This document shows positions 27,165 through 37,898 of a stretch of 64,000 bases of DNA, piece after piece. Under the pieces are notes generated by a model that was not told where the DNA came from, did not search any database, and saw only the letters and a program-made list of their open reading frames with translations. The stretch lies in assembly GCF_007896435.1 (NCBI RefSeq), contig NZ_VCBL01000001.1, positions 1,563,857 to 1,627,856 on the forward strand. Direction: 5' to 3'. Source of the DNA: Rummeliibacillus suwonensis (GTDB lineage: Bacteria > Bacillota > Bacilli > Bacillales_A > Planococcaceae). A program made the position numbers and the translations under genes. Every line of letters starts with the position of its first letter. Position 1 is the first letter of the stretch.

Positions 27165-28241
27165 TTATTTTAAATAATATTGCTTTTCGTTCTGAAGAAA
27201 TTGAATCGCTTCTTCAAATGCAAGCAATACATACTTTCCGTTCATTTGTTCCAAATATATCTTTTTTTGATTATCATACCCTTTAAATTCTTTATTTTCT
27301 TCCCAAAGAACTTGAATAGAACCTAATTCGATACCTTCTTCAGGTATTTCTAAAGGAAAAGTTAATTTTGATTCAAAATGATTTCTATGCAACTGAATAC
27401 ATTTCATATCGTGTTTTATCAGATTATAAGCATGTCTTAAACCAAATAATAGTATTCCTTTTGAATCAACTTTTTTTCTATCAGTGTATCCAGGTGTATT
27501 ATTCTTACAATGCCATTCATCCGTAGTGAGCACCCATAACAATAAGTTGCCTATCTCTAAGTATAGTTCTTTTTCTATCGCTCTGCTTAATGCATCCTTT
27601 AACCTTTCTAGCGACTTATCTATTGCATAATGATTGTACTCTAATCTTTTCATAGGATCTAAATTTTTATCTATAGTCATATTATCACTTGATCCATCCT
27701 TTTTTATCCCCATTTTCTTCTTAATCCTTTTTACTTCTTTAAATTTAACCTCTGAAATATCTTTAATAAAATCAATAACACCGTTTCTATTTTTAATCAT
27801 GTATCCTCTTTTGCCACTATTTTTAATTAATTTCCACTCTAATTTTTCTTCTAAAACACTGTCAGCAAACAATATATAATAATCGTATTTAGGAATTAGA
27901 AAATAAACAATAACTCTTACAATAAGAAACCATGCAAGGGAAATTACAAAAACAGTAATAAGAAGGGCAATTATAAATATTTTTTCTGAAAGATGTTGAG
28001 CCATTTCTTTTGAAGGATTAATAATCAAAACTATGAGAAATGTAACGTAAGCTACGATAAAAATAAATAATTGGTTATAAAAGTTAATTAACTTAGAATT
28101 TAATATTTTCTCCAATGGATTGTTATCTGAGTTTTCAATCCAATTCTTAATAATAAACAATAAAAAACCTACTATTAAAACACTCCATTTATAGTTCTCT
28201 AGTAATTTCAAAAAATCAGCCACTGAATCACCCTCAATCAA
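27165..28241 (-). CDS. Membrane protein with cytoplasmic domain, possibly HEPN-like
   Basis: A 358-aa protein: three helices at about 18-36, 55-73 and 88-112, then a soluble, basic part. In the C-terminal third, KGILLFGLRHAYNLIKHD recalls the arginine-asparagine-x-x-x-His signature of HEPN-type RNases, but the spacing (RHAYNLIKH) is not canonical, so this is weak. It sits between the tail fibre and the holin, a place where phages often carry extra genes such as superinfection exclusion proteins. No homologue is recognised with certainty. Confidence 0.7.
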   Translation of the reverse strand: MIEGDSVADFLKLLENYKWSVLIVGFLLFIIKNWIENSDNNPLEKILNSKLINFYNQLFIFIVAYVTFLIVLIINPSKEMAQHLSEKIFIIALLITVFVISLAWFLIVRVIVYFLIPKYDYYILFADSVLEEKLEWKLIKNSGKRGYMIKNRNGVIDFIKDISEVKFKEVKRIKKKMGIKKDGSSDNMTIDKNLDPMKRLEYNHYAIDKSLERLKDALSRAIEKELYLEIGNLLLWVLTTDEWHCKNNTPGYTDRKKVDSKGILLFGLRHAYNLIKHDMKCIQLHRNHFESKLTFPLEIPEEGIELGSIQVLWEENKEFKGYDNQKKIYLEQMNGKYVLLAFEEAIQFLQNEKQYYLK

Positions 28242-28374
28242 TAAAAATTTATATATTTATATCGGTATCAATAGTTAAAATTTACATAAAAAACATAAAA
28301 ATGGTGCTACTCAATTGACCACGTTTTTCGATTCTGTTCCATTAAGCTACATAATTTTCATTCGTAATAGTTTT

Positions 28375-29889
28375 TTAAATTCCAATCGCAACCCACATTA
28401 AAACAGTATTTGTTGAATTAGTACGGGTAACAAAAATATCACATGCATCAACGGCAATATTTGAAGCACCACAACCAGTAACAGTTGTCCCCGGAACTGT
28501 TGTTTGTGCAGTCACCATTACAACAGGAGCAGAAGAATAAGTATGACCAAAAGAAATATTTTTTGATGTTGGTGTATTTGCCGTTGGTGAAATAGTAACT
28601 TTACCAGTTGTTATAATTGGAACTTGTTGGCGGTCACTGCCTAAAAATAATGAATTTGCAAATAAGGGCGCTAGTGCATTAGATTGATATTTTGTAATTT
28701 TTACACCATTGTCGTGTTGAATATAACCTCTATATGTTTTAGCACTATCATTGTCTTGTGCTTCACAGATACGGCCAACAAAGTTAGAGCCAAATTGCAT
28801 ATTATCAGTAACCATTAAAATAGGTGTTTGAAAACTCATATTTGTATTAAACAATCCAGTACCATCACGTGCGGGGTCTGCATTTTCTAAATTGCCGTCT
28901 TTTTCAATAACCTTCATTATACTAAATACATTTCCTTCGCTTGCAACAGCAAATGAATTTTCATCATAAATGTAATTACCTGTTTCAAAATCAGGTGTTG
29001 GATTTCTAAATTTCATTAAATAAGGAAAATATCCAGCATTAATTGTTTCTTTATAATCATTAGCATTTTCAGACCCAACAGTAACAAGTTTTGATGTAAT
29101 ATCACCTGAAAAATTACCTTTTTTAGCTTGAATAGTTCCATCAGATCCAACAACAAAATTATCATTAATATTGATAGAACCAGCTGTAACAGAGCCTAAA
29201 TCAGTAGATAGAGCTGATAATTTACCAACGGAAAGAGTATTATAATCAAATTTCTTTTCTATCCATCCTGTATTAGACCAAATATAAACAGCGATTATTT
29301 TATTATTACTATCTATTTTGTACCAAATATCACCAGTTGCTAAAGGAGTGGGTTGCGCTTGTTGTGTGAAAACGGTTGTTTTAGATGTTGCAGTAGTCAA
29401 AGCATTAGTTGCTTTATTATTGGCATTTTCAGCAGTATTTACAGCATTTTCAGCATCAGTCGCAGCACTGGCAGCCTTATTATCAATAGTTGTATTGATT
29501 AAAGAATTTACAATATCACGTTTTGAATAATAAGTGATAAAAGCATTTCTAATAGTTGATAGATCAATTTCTGAAGTTGTAGACATATCTTTCAAAGGTG
29601 CATCAGTATTTTTGTAAAGAAGGTCATTCAATGTAAAATAGGCTGTTTTAAAATCAATAAAATCCTGTTCAGTTGTTAATGAATAATTTGTACATTGTTC
29701 AACTAAAGAATCGTGTTCAGGTACTAAATTTTGAAACTCATTATCTAATTGTTGCTTTTCAAAAGGTGTAATCATTCCATCATTATTTAAATCATCTAAT
29801 AGTTTATTAGCCTTTTGAATATCATTAGAATTTTGTTTATTTATAATACCATTTTGTGTAAATGATATTTGATTTTTTGCGGCTATCAT
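28375..29889 (-). CDS. Tail fibre / receptor-binding protein
   Basis: A 504-aa structural protein downstream of the tail endopeptidase. Residues about 20-60 hold a Ca-binding-like loop (LNNDGMITPFE) within a helical region; 140-170 is an Ala/Thr/Asn coiled-coil (AATDAENAVNTAENANNKATNAL). A short strand domain follows (GDIWYKIDSNNKIIAVYIWSNTGW), then beta-strand triplets (GSININDNFVVGSDGTIQAKKGNFSGDI), as in gp58-type side-tail proteins. The C-terminal 70 residues (TISPTANTPTSKNISFGHTYSSAPVVMVTAQ) match H-type tail-tip domains that end host-binding proteins. Adsorption specificity is the likely role. Confidence 0.85.
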   Translation of the reverse strand: MIAAKNQISFTQNGIINKQNSNDIQKANKLLDDLNNDGMITPFEKQQLDNEFQNLVPEHDSLVEQCTNYSLTTEQDFIDFKTAYFTLNDLLYKNTDAPLKDMSTTSEIDLSTIRNAFITYYSKRDIVNSLINTTIDNKAASAATDAENAVNTAENANNKATNALTTATSKTTVFTQQAQPTPLATGDIWYKIDSNNKIIAVYIWSNTGWIEKKFDYNTLSVGKLSALSTDLGSVTAGSININDNFVVGSDGTIQAKKGNFSGDITSKLVTVGSENANDYKETINAGYFPYLMKFRNPTPDFETGNYIYDENSFAVASEGNVFSIMKVIEKDGNLENADPARDGTGLFNTNMSFQTPILMVTDNMQFGSNFVGRICEAQDNDSAKTYRGYIQHDNGVKITKYQSNALAPLFANSLFLGSDRQQVPIITTGKVTISPTANTPTSKNISFGHTYSSAPVVMVTAQTTVPGTTVTGCGASNIAVDACDIFVTRTNSTNTVLMWVAIGI

Positions 29890-29969
29890 AAATTTTTTAT
29901 CTCCTTTGAAATTTTAGTGTAGTTATAGGCAAAAAACCTACCTTTGTAAAAAGACAGGCTAAATTTTAA

Positions 29970-31451
29970 TTAAGTTCTAAATGTTTCTCTTACTCTATAT
30001 AAACAGTTATTTCGTCTTAATAATGCTTCATCATCATTTGTAAATGCAAAACCTTGTACAAGCCATTTTTGACCATTTAAATCATAATAACAACTTATTG
30101 TTTCGGCTTCATGATGGTCATCTTCAGGAACGATTGCATCCGTTGTAAATGTATAATTTATTTGATATACCACTGAAGAACTTCTTACATCAATACAATA
30201 TAATACTGGTGTATCACCATTATTTGCAGTTCCATTAGTACCGCCAAAAGTTACATATAAATAAGGAAAATCTAATGTACTAGATTGATAAATTTGGTTT
30301 TCTTGAACTAAAAAATCTGAAGCATTAAGAATATATTTTGAAAGTAATCTTCCTTCATTTTCAATTTGTTCTTTTGTATTGATTCTAAATCTTATTGAAT
30401 CTGCTGAACCATCTACAAATAAATAATAATTGTTTTTAAAATCAGCGTTAACACGTGCCATTGTTTCAGCAAGTTTCACAACAGATACATCATTAATATC
30501 AATCATTGTTTCAGCTCGATAGGGGAATTTACAAGCATAAGCAGTATCGTTATCAACGTCTTTTATTTGTGCGTAAACCATAACCTTATTATTTTCAATA
30601 TTTAGGGCAAAGTGTGAACCATGACCACCGTTTTTAATTTCCATACGGTCAATTATTAAACCGTTCATTCCAGTGCGAGTAATAGAGTAGCTTTCACCTT
30701 TAGCAATGTCGGCAGCGGTTAATTTAGAACCTTCATAAATTTGTGACCAATAAATATTTTGATTTACTGGTTCAACAACTGCATATTGAACAACTTTCAC
30801 ATTTAAATCTTCAGTGTTTGAATTATTATTTTCTAATTTACTAAAGAAAAAAAAGTCTTGTTCTAATGCAAAGAATAAAGGTGTTTCTGCTGTTACAGTA
30901 TCAACGGAACAAGTAATTGTATAGCCAGCTACTTCTTGACCAACTTCAATAACATTTCCAATACCGATATGTGCATTTTCCCATTCTTCGTTATGAACAC
31001 CATTAACATCTGTCATTTGCCATACAAAAGAAGCTTGTTCTAAGTCATAAGTAATGTTTGTCATGCCATCATAAACACGTGCGATAATTGATTTTTTATC
31101 AGTCATATTTTCAAAATCTGTTCCCTCAGGTGTGAATAATTCAACTTTCCAAGATGAAGCCGCATTCGCTTTTTCTAAAGCCTGTGAAGCCAATGATTCA
31201 AGTGCCCAGATTGAAGAAGGCTTTACTACGTCTATTTCTATAAAGTCGCCAAAAACAACTTTATTAGCTATATAATCAGATTGTGAAATTTGTACTTCTA
31301 TTGCACGTGCTTCAAGATATAATTCAGGTGACATTTCTGTATCAATAATATAAGCACTGTCACCAAGTTCAATATCTTCATCAATTAAAGCTACGTCAAC
31401 AGTATATTCATAATGAGGATGATTATAAAATTCTAATTGTTTTTCCCCCAA
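29970..31451 (-). pseudogene. Tail-associated endopeptidase (Tal), C-terminal part after a frameshift
   Basis: 493 codons in a different frame from 31433-32317. Its start (TTG GGG GAA AAA CAA) continues the upstream protein exactly: GLLTWG joined to EKQLEFYNHPHYEYTVDVALI. Adding one G to the run of five G at the junction would restore a protein of about 790 aa. This half contains the beta-rich region of prophage endopeptidase tail proteins (GDSAYIIDTEMSPELYLEARAIEVQIS). It could still be made if the ribosome slips on G5A5. No independent ribosome binding site is seen. Confidence 0.75.
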
Positions 31452-32317
31452 GTCAAAAGGCCTGAAGGATTTAAAATACTTTCACGTGTAACAGCGCCTT
31501 CAAGATACTTATTACCAGCGTTATATAAATCATTCGCTTCATTATCTAGTAAAAATGTTTGTCCATTATTAACTGAAGCAATTGTTACTCTTTCGCTCTT
31601 TGAATTAGTACCACCATAAATATATAATTTTGTATATAATTCTAAATCTGATTTTTTGCGAGTAACACCAACTAAATTTCTACTATATTCAAAGCGAAAA
31701 TCTTTATTTTCATCACCAAGTTTTTCAACAAAATTAATAATTTTGTCAACAATATAACCATTCTCTAATACAACATATGCTTCAACTTCACATTCAAAAA
31801 TTTGAATAATTGAATCAATTGCAGCTTGTACAGTACCATCAGAAACCTCAAAAGACTTTTCTCCATTAAAATATGAATCTAAATCATTTAAACGCCATGA
31901 AGTGCCTTGTAAGGCATATAAAATGATGTCACTTACAAGTGAACCAGTAAAAGCTTTTGCTGCAACTTGCGTATGATAAAAATCCCAAATTGCTAAATTA
32001 TAGCATGAAGCTTTTCTTGTATGAATTCCACCAGCAACAAGTTCATCCTCAATATCATCAATACGATAAATAAACCATTTTGAATTATCATCTGAAGGAG
32101 CTAGAATATGATTACCAATTTCAATTAAATCAACTTCATTCGTACCATATGGGACATTGATTTCTAATGTATCTGACCAAATTTTTTGAGAATCCTCAGC
32201 GATTTTTCGAGTAATTAAATCATTATAAAAAGGAGTTGCTGAACCTTCTAAAGAAAGAATTCCAGCAACTTTTAAATTAGTATCTAAAATATAATACATA
32301 TATTTCATAACCCCCAA
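31433..32317 (-). CDS. Tail-associated endopeptidase (Tal), N-terminal part
   Basis: 294 codons: start MYYILDTNLKVAGILSLEGSATPFYNDLITRKI is typical of the prophage endopeptidase tail family (phage minor structural protein, N-terminal region) that lies after Dit at the baseplate. TTG at 32317 lies directly behind the Dit stop; ATG at 32299 with GGGGG about 10 bases upstream is a better start. It ends GLLTWGKNN just after a G5A5 tract, where the downstream frame continues. As it stands it is a truncated form. Confidence 0.82.
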   Translation of the reverse strand: MGVMKYMYYILDTNLKVAGILSLEGSATPFYNDLITRKIAEDSQKIWSDTLEINVPYGTNEVDLIEIGNHILAPSDDNSKWFIYRIDDIEDELVAGGIHTRKASCYNLAIWDFYHTQVAAKAFTGSLVSDIILYALQGTSWRLNDLDSYFNGEKSFEVSDGTVQAAIDSIIQIFECEVEAYVVLENGYIVDKIINFVEKLGDENKDFRFEYSRNLVGVTRKKSDLELYTKLYIYGGTNSKSERVTIASVNNGQTFLLDNEANDLYNAGNKYLEGAVTRESILNPSGLLTWGKNN

Positions 32318-34018
32318 TCAATATTTTGTTGGCACATAATCAACTTTTATCTCAGCTTCATCAGGAGAAGGAGAAAATGAAAATACTTTTGACGTACCAC
32401 CAATAACTTTAAAAAATGTTGAACCAATATAAAAATTGTTCATGTATGGAACACCATTTCGATAAACACGACCATCTTCAGAATCAATTTTTATTTCTTC
32501 ACCAGCATAAGCCACAATTTCAGGTTCATTATTAGCTTTATTACCGCCATCTATTAAGTTCCATACTTTAACATCACATAAAGCCATAGTATTAGGTGTA
32601 TAATCAATGCCATTTAAATCTTCAGTAATGTCATATTTACTGATTACAAAAGCAATACCGCCTAATTGTTTATTTGAATATCCTTTAGTATCTGTATAAG
32701 TATAATTCTTTGTTTTTGACCAAGCATTTGAACCATTTTCATTTAATTTCATAAATGAGAAAGTATATTTATTCCCTACTTTTTCCAATTGAAGCCAACC
32801 ATAAAAATCTGTATAAGTTGATTGATGAAAATCTGAATCTAGTTTCAATGTTTTATAAACATTTTCAGTAACTTTTGTCTTTTTCTTGTTCACTGTTTTT
32901 GTCACTGTTTTTGTACCAACTTTAACTTTTACTGTCTTCGTTGCTGAAGAAGTAGTTTTGTATTTTGATAATACAGCACCAGTTGAAGCATAAATTTCTT
33001 TACGGTTATCACTGTTATAACCAACATCACAAGCAATCATGACTTCACGTGTATTATCATTATCTTTTAACATCATTTTTCCAATTCGTGTACCATCAGT
33101 TGCTAAAAGATATACTTCAATTTTATTTTTTGCACGAAAAGTATGTTCAATGTTGTAAAGTCTTACACGAACTCTATAATCATCACAAGCTTGTGTAACC
33201 ATTTGTCTTCGTGCTGCACCATGCCATTGTTTTGAAACATTACCACCAAAATAATCTTTTCCATCTTTTTGACCAATTCTTAAAGAATTTGCTGTTGAAC
33301 GCATATCTGCAACAGAAGAAATATAAACATTTTCAGTTGAAAATGTCATAGTTTCTTGCGTTAATTTTGTCCAAGTGTCTAATGTGTTACATGCGTCATT
33401 TAAAATTTGTGGTTCTTTATTTACTATCGTTGTTTGAGATTCAGTATTTTCATCTTGCCCTAAAAAAACGTATGAACCACTATCATCTGAAATAGCAATA
33501 TTTGTAACATCTGTATTTGGAATTATTGTAAATACTGGATATGTTGGTGCTTCTCCATCAGGTGTTAATTCATAAACATCTTCAGTAATGGTTTCACTTT
33601 GTTGTTCACCATAGGCAAAAGGCTTAGAACATGTAAAAGTTATAGTAAATGAAGAATAACTTGAAGTATTTGAAATACGCTCAGGTGTTGAAATGGCCGC
33701 AACATGTGCATGATAAGCATATTGTGGTTCATCAGAAAGAATTAAATCGAATTCATCATTAGAATCATCAAAAAATAAATTACCTAATTCATGAATCATT
33801 TCAGCACGTTCTTCTTCAGTTTCAGCTTTCATTACACAATCAATATCTATTTTTTTAGCACCATGAGAAGTACCATTGTAGATGTTACCAACCATTGCTG
33901 GTACTTCTTGTGCAATTTCTGAAATATCCCCTAAGATTCCTCTTTTGATTTCTTCAACAACTAAATTTAAATCATCAGAACTATTGAATCCACCATAGGT
34001 AAAAGTGATTTCTTTCAT
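32318..34018 (-). CDS. Distal tail protein (Dit family)
   Basis: A 566-aa protein. The N-terminal start KEITFTYGGFNSSDDLNLVVEEIKRGI and PEIPAMVGNIYNGTSHGAKKIDIDCVM pattern marks the phage tail/Dit (SPP1 gp19.1-type) domain, a hub that joins the tail tube to the adsorption apparatus. The middle part carries an inserted carbohydrate-binding-like domain (about 230-470), which lengthens it beyond the roughly 250-aa simple Dit. An odd KVKVGTKTVTKTVNKKKTKVTENV stretch is lysine/threonine-rich. It sits between tape measure and Tal as expected. Confidence 0.85.
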   Translation of the reverse strand: MKEITFTYGGFNSSDDLNLVVEEIKRGILGDISEIAQEVPAMVGNIYNGTSHGAKKIDIDCVMKAETEEERAEMIHELGNLFFDDSNDEFDLILSDEPQYAYHAHVAAISTPERISNTSSYSSFTITFTCSKPFAYGEQQSETITEDVYELTPDGEAPTYPVFTIIPNTDVTNIAISDDSGSYVFLGQDENTESQTTIVNKEPQILNDACNTLDTWTKLTQETMTFSTENVYISSVADMRSTANSLRIGQKDGKDYFGGNVSKQWHGAARRQMVTQACDDYRVRVRLYNIEHTFRAKNKIEVYLLATDGTRIGKMMLKDNDNTREVMIACDVGYNSDNRKEIYASTGAVLSKYKTTSSATKTVKVKVGTKTVTKTVNKKKTKVTENVYKTLKLDSDFHQSTYTDFYGWLQLEKVGNKYTFSFMKLNENGSNAWSKTKNYTYTDTKGYSNKQLGGIAFVISKYDITEDLNGIDYTPNTMALCDVKVWNLIDGGNKANNEPEIVAYAGEEIKIDSEDGRVYRNGVPYMNNFYIGSTFFKVIGGTSKVFSFSPSPDEAEIKVDYVPTKY

Positions 34019-34131
34019 ATAAACTTCCTTTCATACAGTTGAAAAACTCATAATGATTAAATGCCATGTAAATATTTGTGAATTTTTCAGCATTAAATTG
34101 ATATTTCTATTAGAATTTAAAAGCTCATGAA

Positions 34132-37100
34132 CTAAGTAAGTCCACGAGCCAATTTATAATTCATATTCTCTTTTTTCGTTAAGTTATCCATACTTTTTTT
34201 CAATTGTTTTCCGTCTAAATATGTATTATTATCCTTTGCTAGAATAGCTGATAATAGATGAATGATAGATTGATTTTGTTTAGCTAATATTTCTATTTGT
34301 TTATCATTTGTATTTGTTTGTGTAGTATGAGAATCACCTATAAAGCGATTCGCAACTTGTGCTAGTAATTGTAATGCTCTACTGCGTTTGCTTACATCCA
34401 GCGGAATAATAGCTTCTGGTTTATTGCCTTCACCAACCATTGCTAGATGCTGTTTTGTGATAATACCACCGTCCGCATATCCAACTCCTCGCCAAGCAGA
34501 AGTAAGCGAACCGTATCGACTTAATGAGTATCGAATAGCTGCAAGAATGTTTGACAATGGATCATAAATATTTTTATTATGCCCTGGTAATGCATAAGCT
34601 TTGAAGGTTGGATCGATAACTTGCATTAATCCTTTCGATGGAGTACCTTTTAACGCATTAATATCCCATAGATTTATCGCCTTTGGATTACCACCCGATT
34701 CTGTGGACATTTGCATTAATAACCTACTAAGATTAAGAGCGCTATATTGACCAGTCATTTTTAATGCTTTTGTTGCTATACCTTTCCACTGATTAACACC
34801 AGCCGATGACTTATATTTAATGTTTCCACCCATATCACTAGACTTGTCAAATAGCCAGCCAGAAGCTTTATCCACTACAGTATTGACTATCCCTTTAATC
34901 AAGGTAGGAGTGATGCCTGTTGTAAATTGAGCAGGGATTAAATTTCCAATTTTATTTTTCAAAAGTTTAGAGATATTTGTTTTACTGTCAACCCATTCCC
35001 ATATTGATGTACCCCAGTCTTTAACTTTATTAAAAGCACTAGAAGCTAAAGATTTGGCATTAGACCATAGCTTTCCAATACCATTAGCATATCGAGGAAT
35101 TAAACCGAGTTTCTTTGTATCTTCAGCATTTAAAACCTGTGCTCCTTTTGGTAGATTCATCACGACATTGCGTTCTTGTGGGATAAATGCTTGTCCATTT
35201 GGCATAGACACTAATTCACGATAATTTTTGCCTTTTGCATCATTAACCATTGCTAATCCGCCTGGATGTCCGTCTGTACCTTTTTCGTATCTAGCAAGCT
35301 TTAATTTTGGTATTCTCGTTTCAGCACCTACTCTTTTTAGTACCCAGTTGATGCCACTACCTACTTTATTAACACCCCATTCGACGCCTGAAATCATGCC
35401 GTTTAACATTTTCTTTGCACCTGATTTCATCGCACTCGAACCTTTGGAAATACCATTAGCCATTTTATTTGGCATATTTTTCACACTTTTAATCATACTA
35501 GACACTTTTTTAGAAACACTATCGCCCATACTTTTAAATATATTCGTTACTTTGGTCTTAATATTTCCAGCTTTATCTTTAATAATCTTATAACCATCAC
35601 TAAACTTCTTCGTAACATATGACCACATTAATTTAATAGTGCCTTTAACACCTAACTTTTTAAGTACATGCCAAACTTTTACAATACCATTTTTCATTGT
35701 GTCTACCTTTTTGCGAAAAGCATCACTATGCCTGTATGCATATTTAAAGCCAGCTGATAGTAAAGAAATACCTGTGATAACCAATCCAATCGGTCCCGTT
35801 AATACTCGTAAAGCTGTTCCTAGTCCAATGCGTAAAAATGGAGCTAGTATTTTACCTACTTTGATAACTCCCCAAAAGCCTTTTGATAATAAGTTAAATC
35901 CACCAATAATTGCTTTTGTTCCAATGGATAATGTACCTTTAAATATCTTCCCTGTTGCACTGGCAATCTTTTTAAGAGTATCAAGAGATGGTGTTACTTT
36001 ACCAATAACATTTTTAATACCTGTAAAAGTATTTTTCACTTTCGTACCTTTGTTTGGAATCTTATCAAATAAGTTAAAAACGATACGTAACGGTTTTAAA
36101 AATAAACTTAATGCCATTATTACAGGCCCCGTTCCTATACCAATACCGCCAATAGCAAGAGTCACTAACTTTCCTTTTTCACTCATGCCATCAAACCATT
36201 TTGTAACAGTTGCTATACCTTTTTCAACATGTGGAAGTGCTTTTTCTGCTAAATCTAATAACGAGTTACCTAAAGGCTCTAATGCTGTACCTGTAGAACG
36301 TAATACACCTTGAAAGCGTTGTCCAAATGATTTCTCACTATTATCATTCATTTTCTTCATTGTGTCATTGGTGCCTTCTAGCTTTTTATTAACAGTGTCC
36401 ATAGATAAAACAACATCTGCACCTTGATCTTCCCATTTAGTACCGAAAAGAGCCTTACCTATTGTGTTAAATTCTTTATCAGGTAATGTTTTACGCATCT
36501 TTTCCAAGTCAGGAATTACTGCTTTATACAAATCGGATATAGTTGCTTTTCCATTTTGATAATCTTTGAATACTTTTTGAGTATCTTTAGACATAGATTT
36601 CATAGCACCCGTATAAGTTTTACTAGAATCCTCACTTTGTAACTTAAATTCCAACAAAGTATCATTCAATCTGTCTAGGTTATAACCTTTTTCAGCACCA
36701 TTTGATAAAATAGCAAACATTTCTTTAGCAGAAAATCCAGCTTCTTTAAAGTTAATGGTGTATTCACTCATATTATCAAACATTTCATTTGAAAAGTTCA
36801 TACCATTCTTAGCACCTTTAGCCATTAAATCAAATGATTGTTTGGCAGTAAGTCCATAATTCTGCATCAATGTATTACCTGCACGAGTAACTTCATTCAC
36901 ATCAGAATTGAACTCTTTTCCTAATGTGATAGCGCTTTTCGTTGCATAGCTTAAATCAACATCGTTTAAACCTTTCATATTCTGTTTTACTTGTACAATG
37001 GCATTCGTTATATCATCTAATGATTCACCAAATCCTTCAGAATAAAGCGTTTTTGCAGTTTTCTTTGCTTGTTCTAGCTGTTTAGTTGTTAAATCAAGAG

Positions 37101-37671
37101 CATTTTCGATATGTGTACCAGAAGTATCAAAGTCGCTGGCAACTTTACCAATAACAATACCAAGACCACCAATAGCAGGCGTAACTCGTGTGGTCATCGT
37201 TTTTCCTAACTCTTTTGTTTTATCGTTTAATTTACCAAAAGCAATCCCTAATTTGGAAGTTGCTTGTTCACCTTGATTGTGAAATCTATTTATTGCTATT
37301 TGAGTAGATTTTAATTGCTTTTCAAGGTTCGCTACTGCCGCAACTTGTTTGTTGAAATCAGTTGCTAACTTTTGTGCTTTTGCAGAAGATGCCCCACTGG
37401 CTGCTACTTCTTCATCATAGGCTTTTTTTAATTTATCAAGATATGCTTTATTAACTTGTAATTGTTTACCTAATCCATCATATTGTGCTTTTAACCTGCC
37501 TAATTTATCTCCAGCTGCATCATAAACAGCCATGTTTGCTTTCATTTCCGTCTGTGCTGCTTTAACTGCACGTTTAACAGAGGTCATTGAATTAGTAAAT
37601 TTTGTAGAATTTAAATCCATTTCAATAACCATTTGACCAAGTGGTTTTTTATTCTCCATTTTTCTCACCAC
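34132..37671 (-). CDS. Tape measure protein with transglycosylase-like domain
   Basis: An 1179-aa tail protein setting tail length, between gpG/gpT and Dit. The first 140 residues are coiled-coil; the TMP-repeat region (about 160-440) has the typical phage TP901/HK97 pattern (GLGIVIGKVASDFDTSGTHIENALDL...). Hydrophobic segments follow at about 500-530, 590-610 and 640-670. Residues about 1000-1090 form a lytic transglycosylase-like SLT domain (LMQMSTESGGNPKAINLWD, GLMQVIDPTFKAY, IRYSLSRYGS). This would open the wall during DNA entry. Family length varies with tail length. Confidence 0.93.
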   Translation of the reverse strand: MVRKMENKKPLGQMVIEMDLNSTKFTNSMTSVKRAVKAAQTEMKANMAVYDAAGDKLGRLKAQYDGLGKQLQVNKAYLDKLKKAYDEEVAASGASSAKAQKLATDFNKQVAAVANLEKQLKSTQIAINRFHNQGEQATSKLGIAFGKLNDKTKELGKTMTTRVTPAIGGLGIVIGKVASDFDTSGTHIENALDLTTKQLEQAKKTAKTLYSEGFGESLDDITNAIVQVKQNMKGLNDVDLSYATKSAITLGKEFNSDVNEVTRAGNTLMQNYGLTAKQSFDLMAKGAKNGMNFSNEMFDNMSEYTINFKEAGFSAKEMFAILSNGAEKGYNLDRLNDTLLEFKLQSEDSSKTYTGAMKSMSKDTQKVFKDYQNGKATISDLYKAVIPDLEKMRKTLPDKEFNTIGKALFGTKWEDQGADVVLSMDTVNKKLEGTNDTMKKMNDNSEKSFGQRFQGVLRSTGTALEPLGNSLLDLAEKALPHVEKGIATVTKWFDGMSEKGKLVTLAIGGIGIGTGPVIMALSLFLKPLRIVFNLFDKIPNKGTKVKNTFTGIKNVIGKVTPSLDTLKKIASATGKIFKGTLSIGTKAIIGGFNLLSKGFWGVIKVGKILAPFLRIGLGTALRVLTGPIGLVITGISLLSAGFKYAYRHSDAFRKKVDTMKNGIVKVWHVLKKLGVKGTIKLMWSYVTKKFSDGYKIIKDKAGNIKTKVTNIFKSMGDSVSKKVSSMIKSVKNMPNKMANGISKGSSAMKSGAKKMLNGMISGVEWGVNKVGSGINWVLKRVGAETRIPKLKLARYEKGTDGHPGGLAMVNDAKGKNYRELVSMPNGQAFIPQERNVVMNLPKGAQVLNAEDTKKLGLIPRYANGIGKLWSNAKSLASSAFNKVKDWGTSIWEWVDSKTNISKLLKNKIGNLIPAQFTTGITPTLIKGIVNTVVDKASGWLFDKSSDMGGNIKYKSSAGVNQWKGIATKALKMTGQYSALNLSRLLMQMSTESGGNPKAINLWDINALKGTPSKGLMQVIDPTFKAYALPGHNKNIYDPLSNILAAIRYSLSRYGSLTSAWRGVGYADGGIITKQHLAMVGEGNKPEAIIPLDVSKRSRALQLLAQVANRFIGDSHTTQTNTNDKQIEILAKQNQSIIHLLSAILAKDNNTYLDGKQLKKSMDNLTKKENMNYKLARGLT

Positions 37672-37715
37672 CCTACTTTTGCATTTAAAAAAAGACCCCC
37701 TTTAAGAGAGTCCAT

Positions 37716-37898
37716 TCATATTTTTAAATCCGCTAAATCCATCCTTATATTTCCATTTGATTCATGATTCTTATCACCAAGAACACGCATCAAATGATAA
37801 TAGTCTGCATTAGCTATATCATCATAGCTCCAACCTTGTTGCATTAAATTTAAAAATAGCTTATCTAAGTTATCTAATGCTTGTTGTGGAGTTAAACT
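37716..37898 (-). CDS. gpT part of frameshifted tail assembly chaperone gpGT
   Basis: Sixty codons in the -1 frame relative to gpG, open from GAAAAAG at the end of gpG to a stop at 37716. It has no start codon of its own; it would be made as a fusion (about 160 aa) by slippage on the A5 run (GCG GAA AAA G). The product (SLTPQQALDNLDKL ... QQGWSYDDIANADYYHLM) has the look of gpT proteins, including the WSYDDI-type motif shared by many Firmicutes phages. This is the usual arrangement in siphoviruses. Confidence 0.8.
   Translation of the reverse strand, partial: SLTPQQALDNLDKLFLNLMQQGWSYDDIANADYYHLMRVLGDKNHESNGNIRMDLADLKI

Noticed and set aside
35228-36313. Long plus-strand frames opposite the tape measure gene
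   Set aside because: They are mirror frames of a strongly supported gene, with no start signals and low-complexity Pro/Ile/Leu products.
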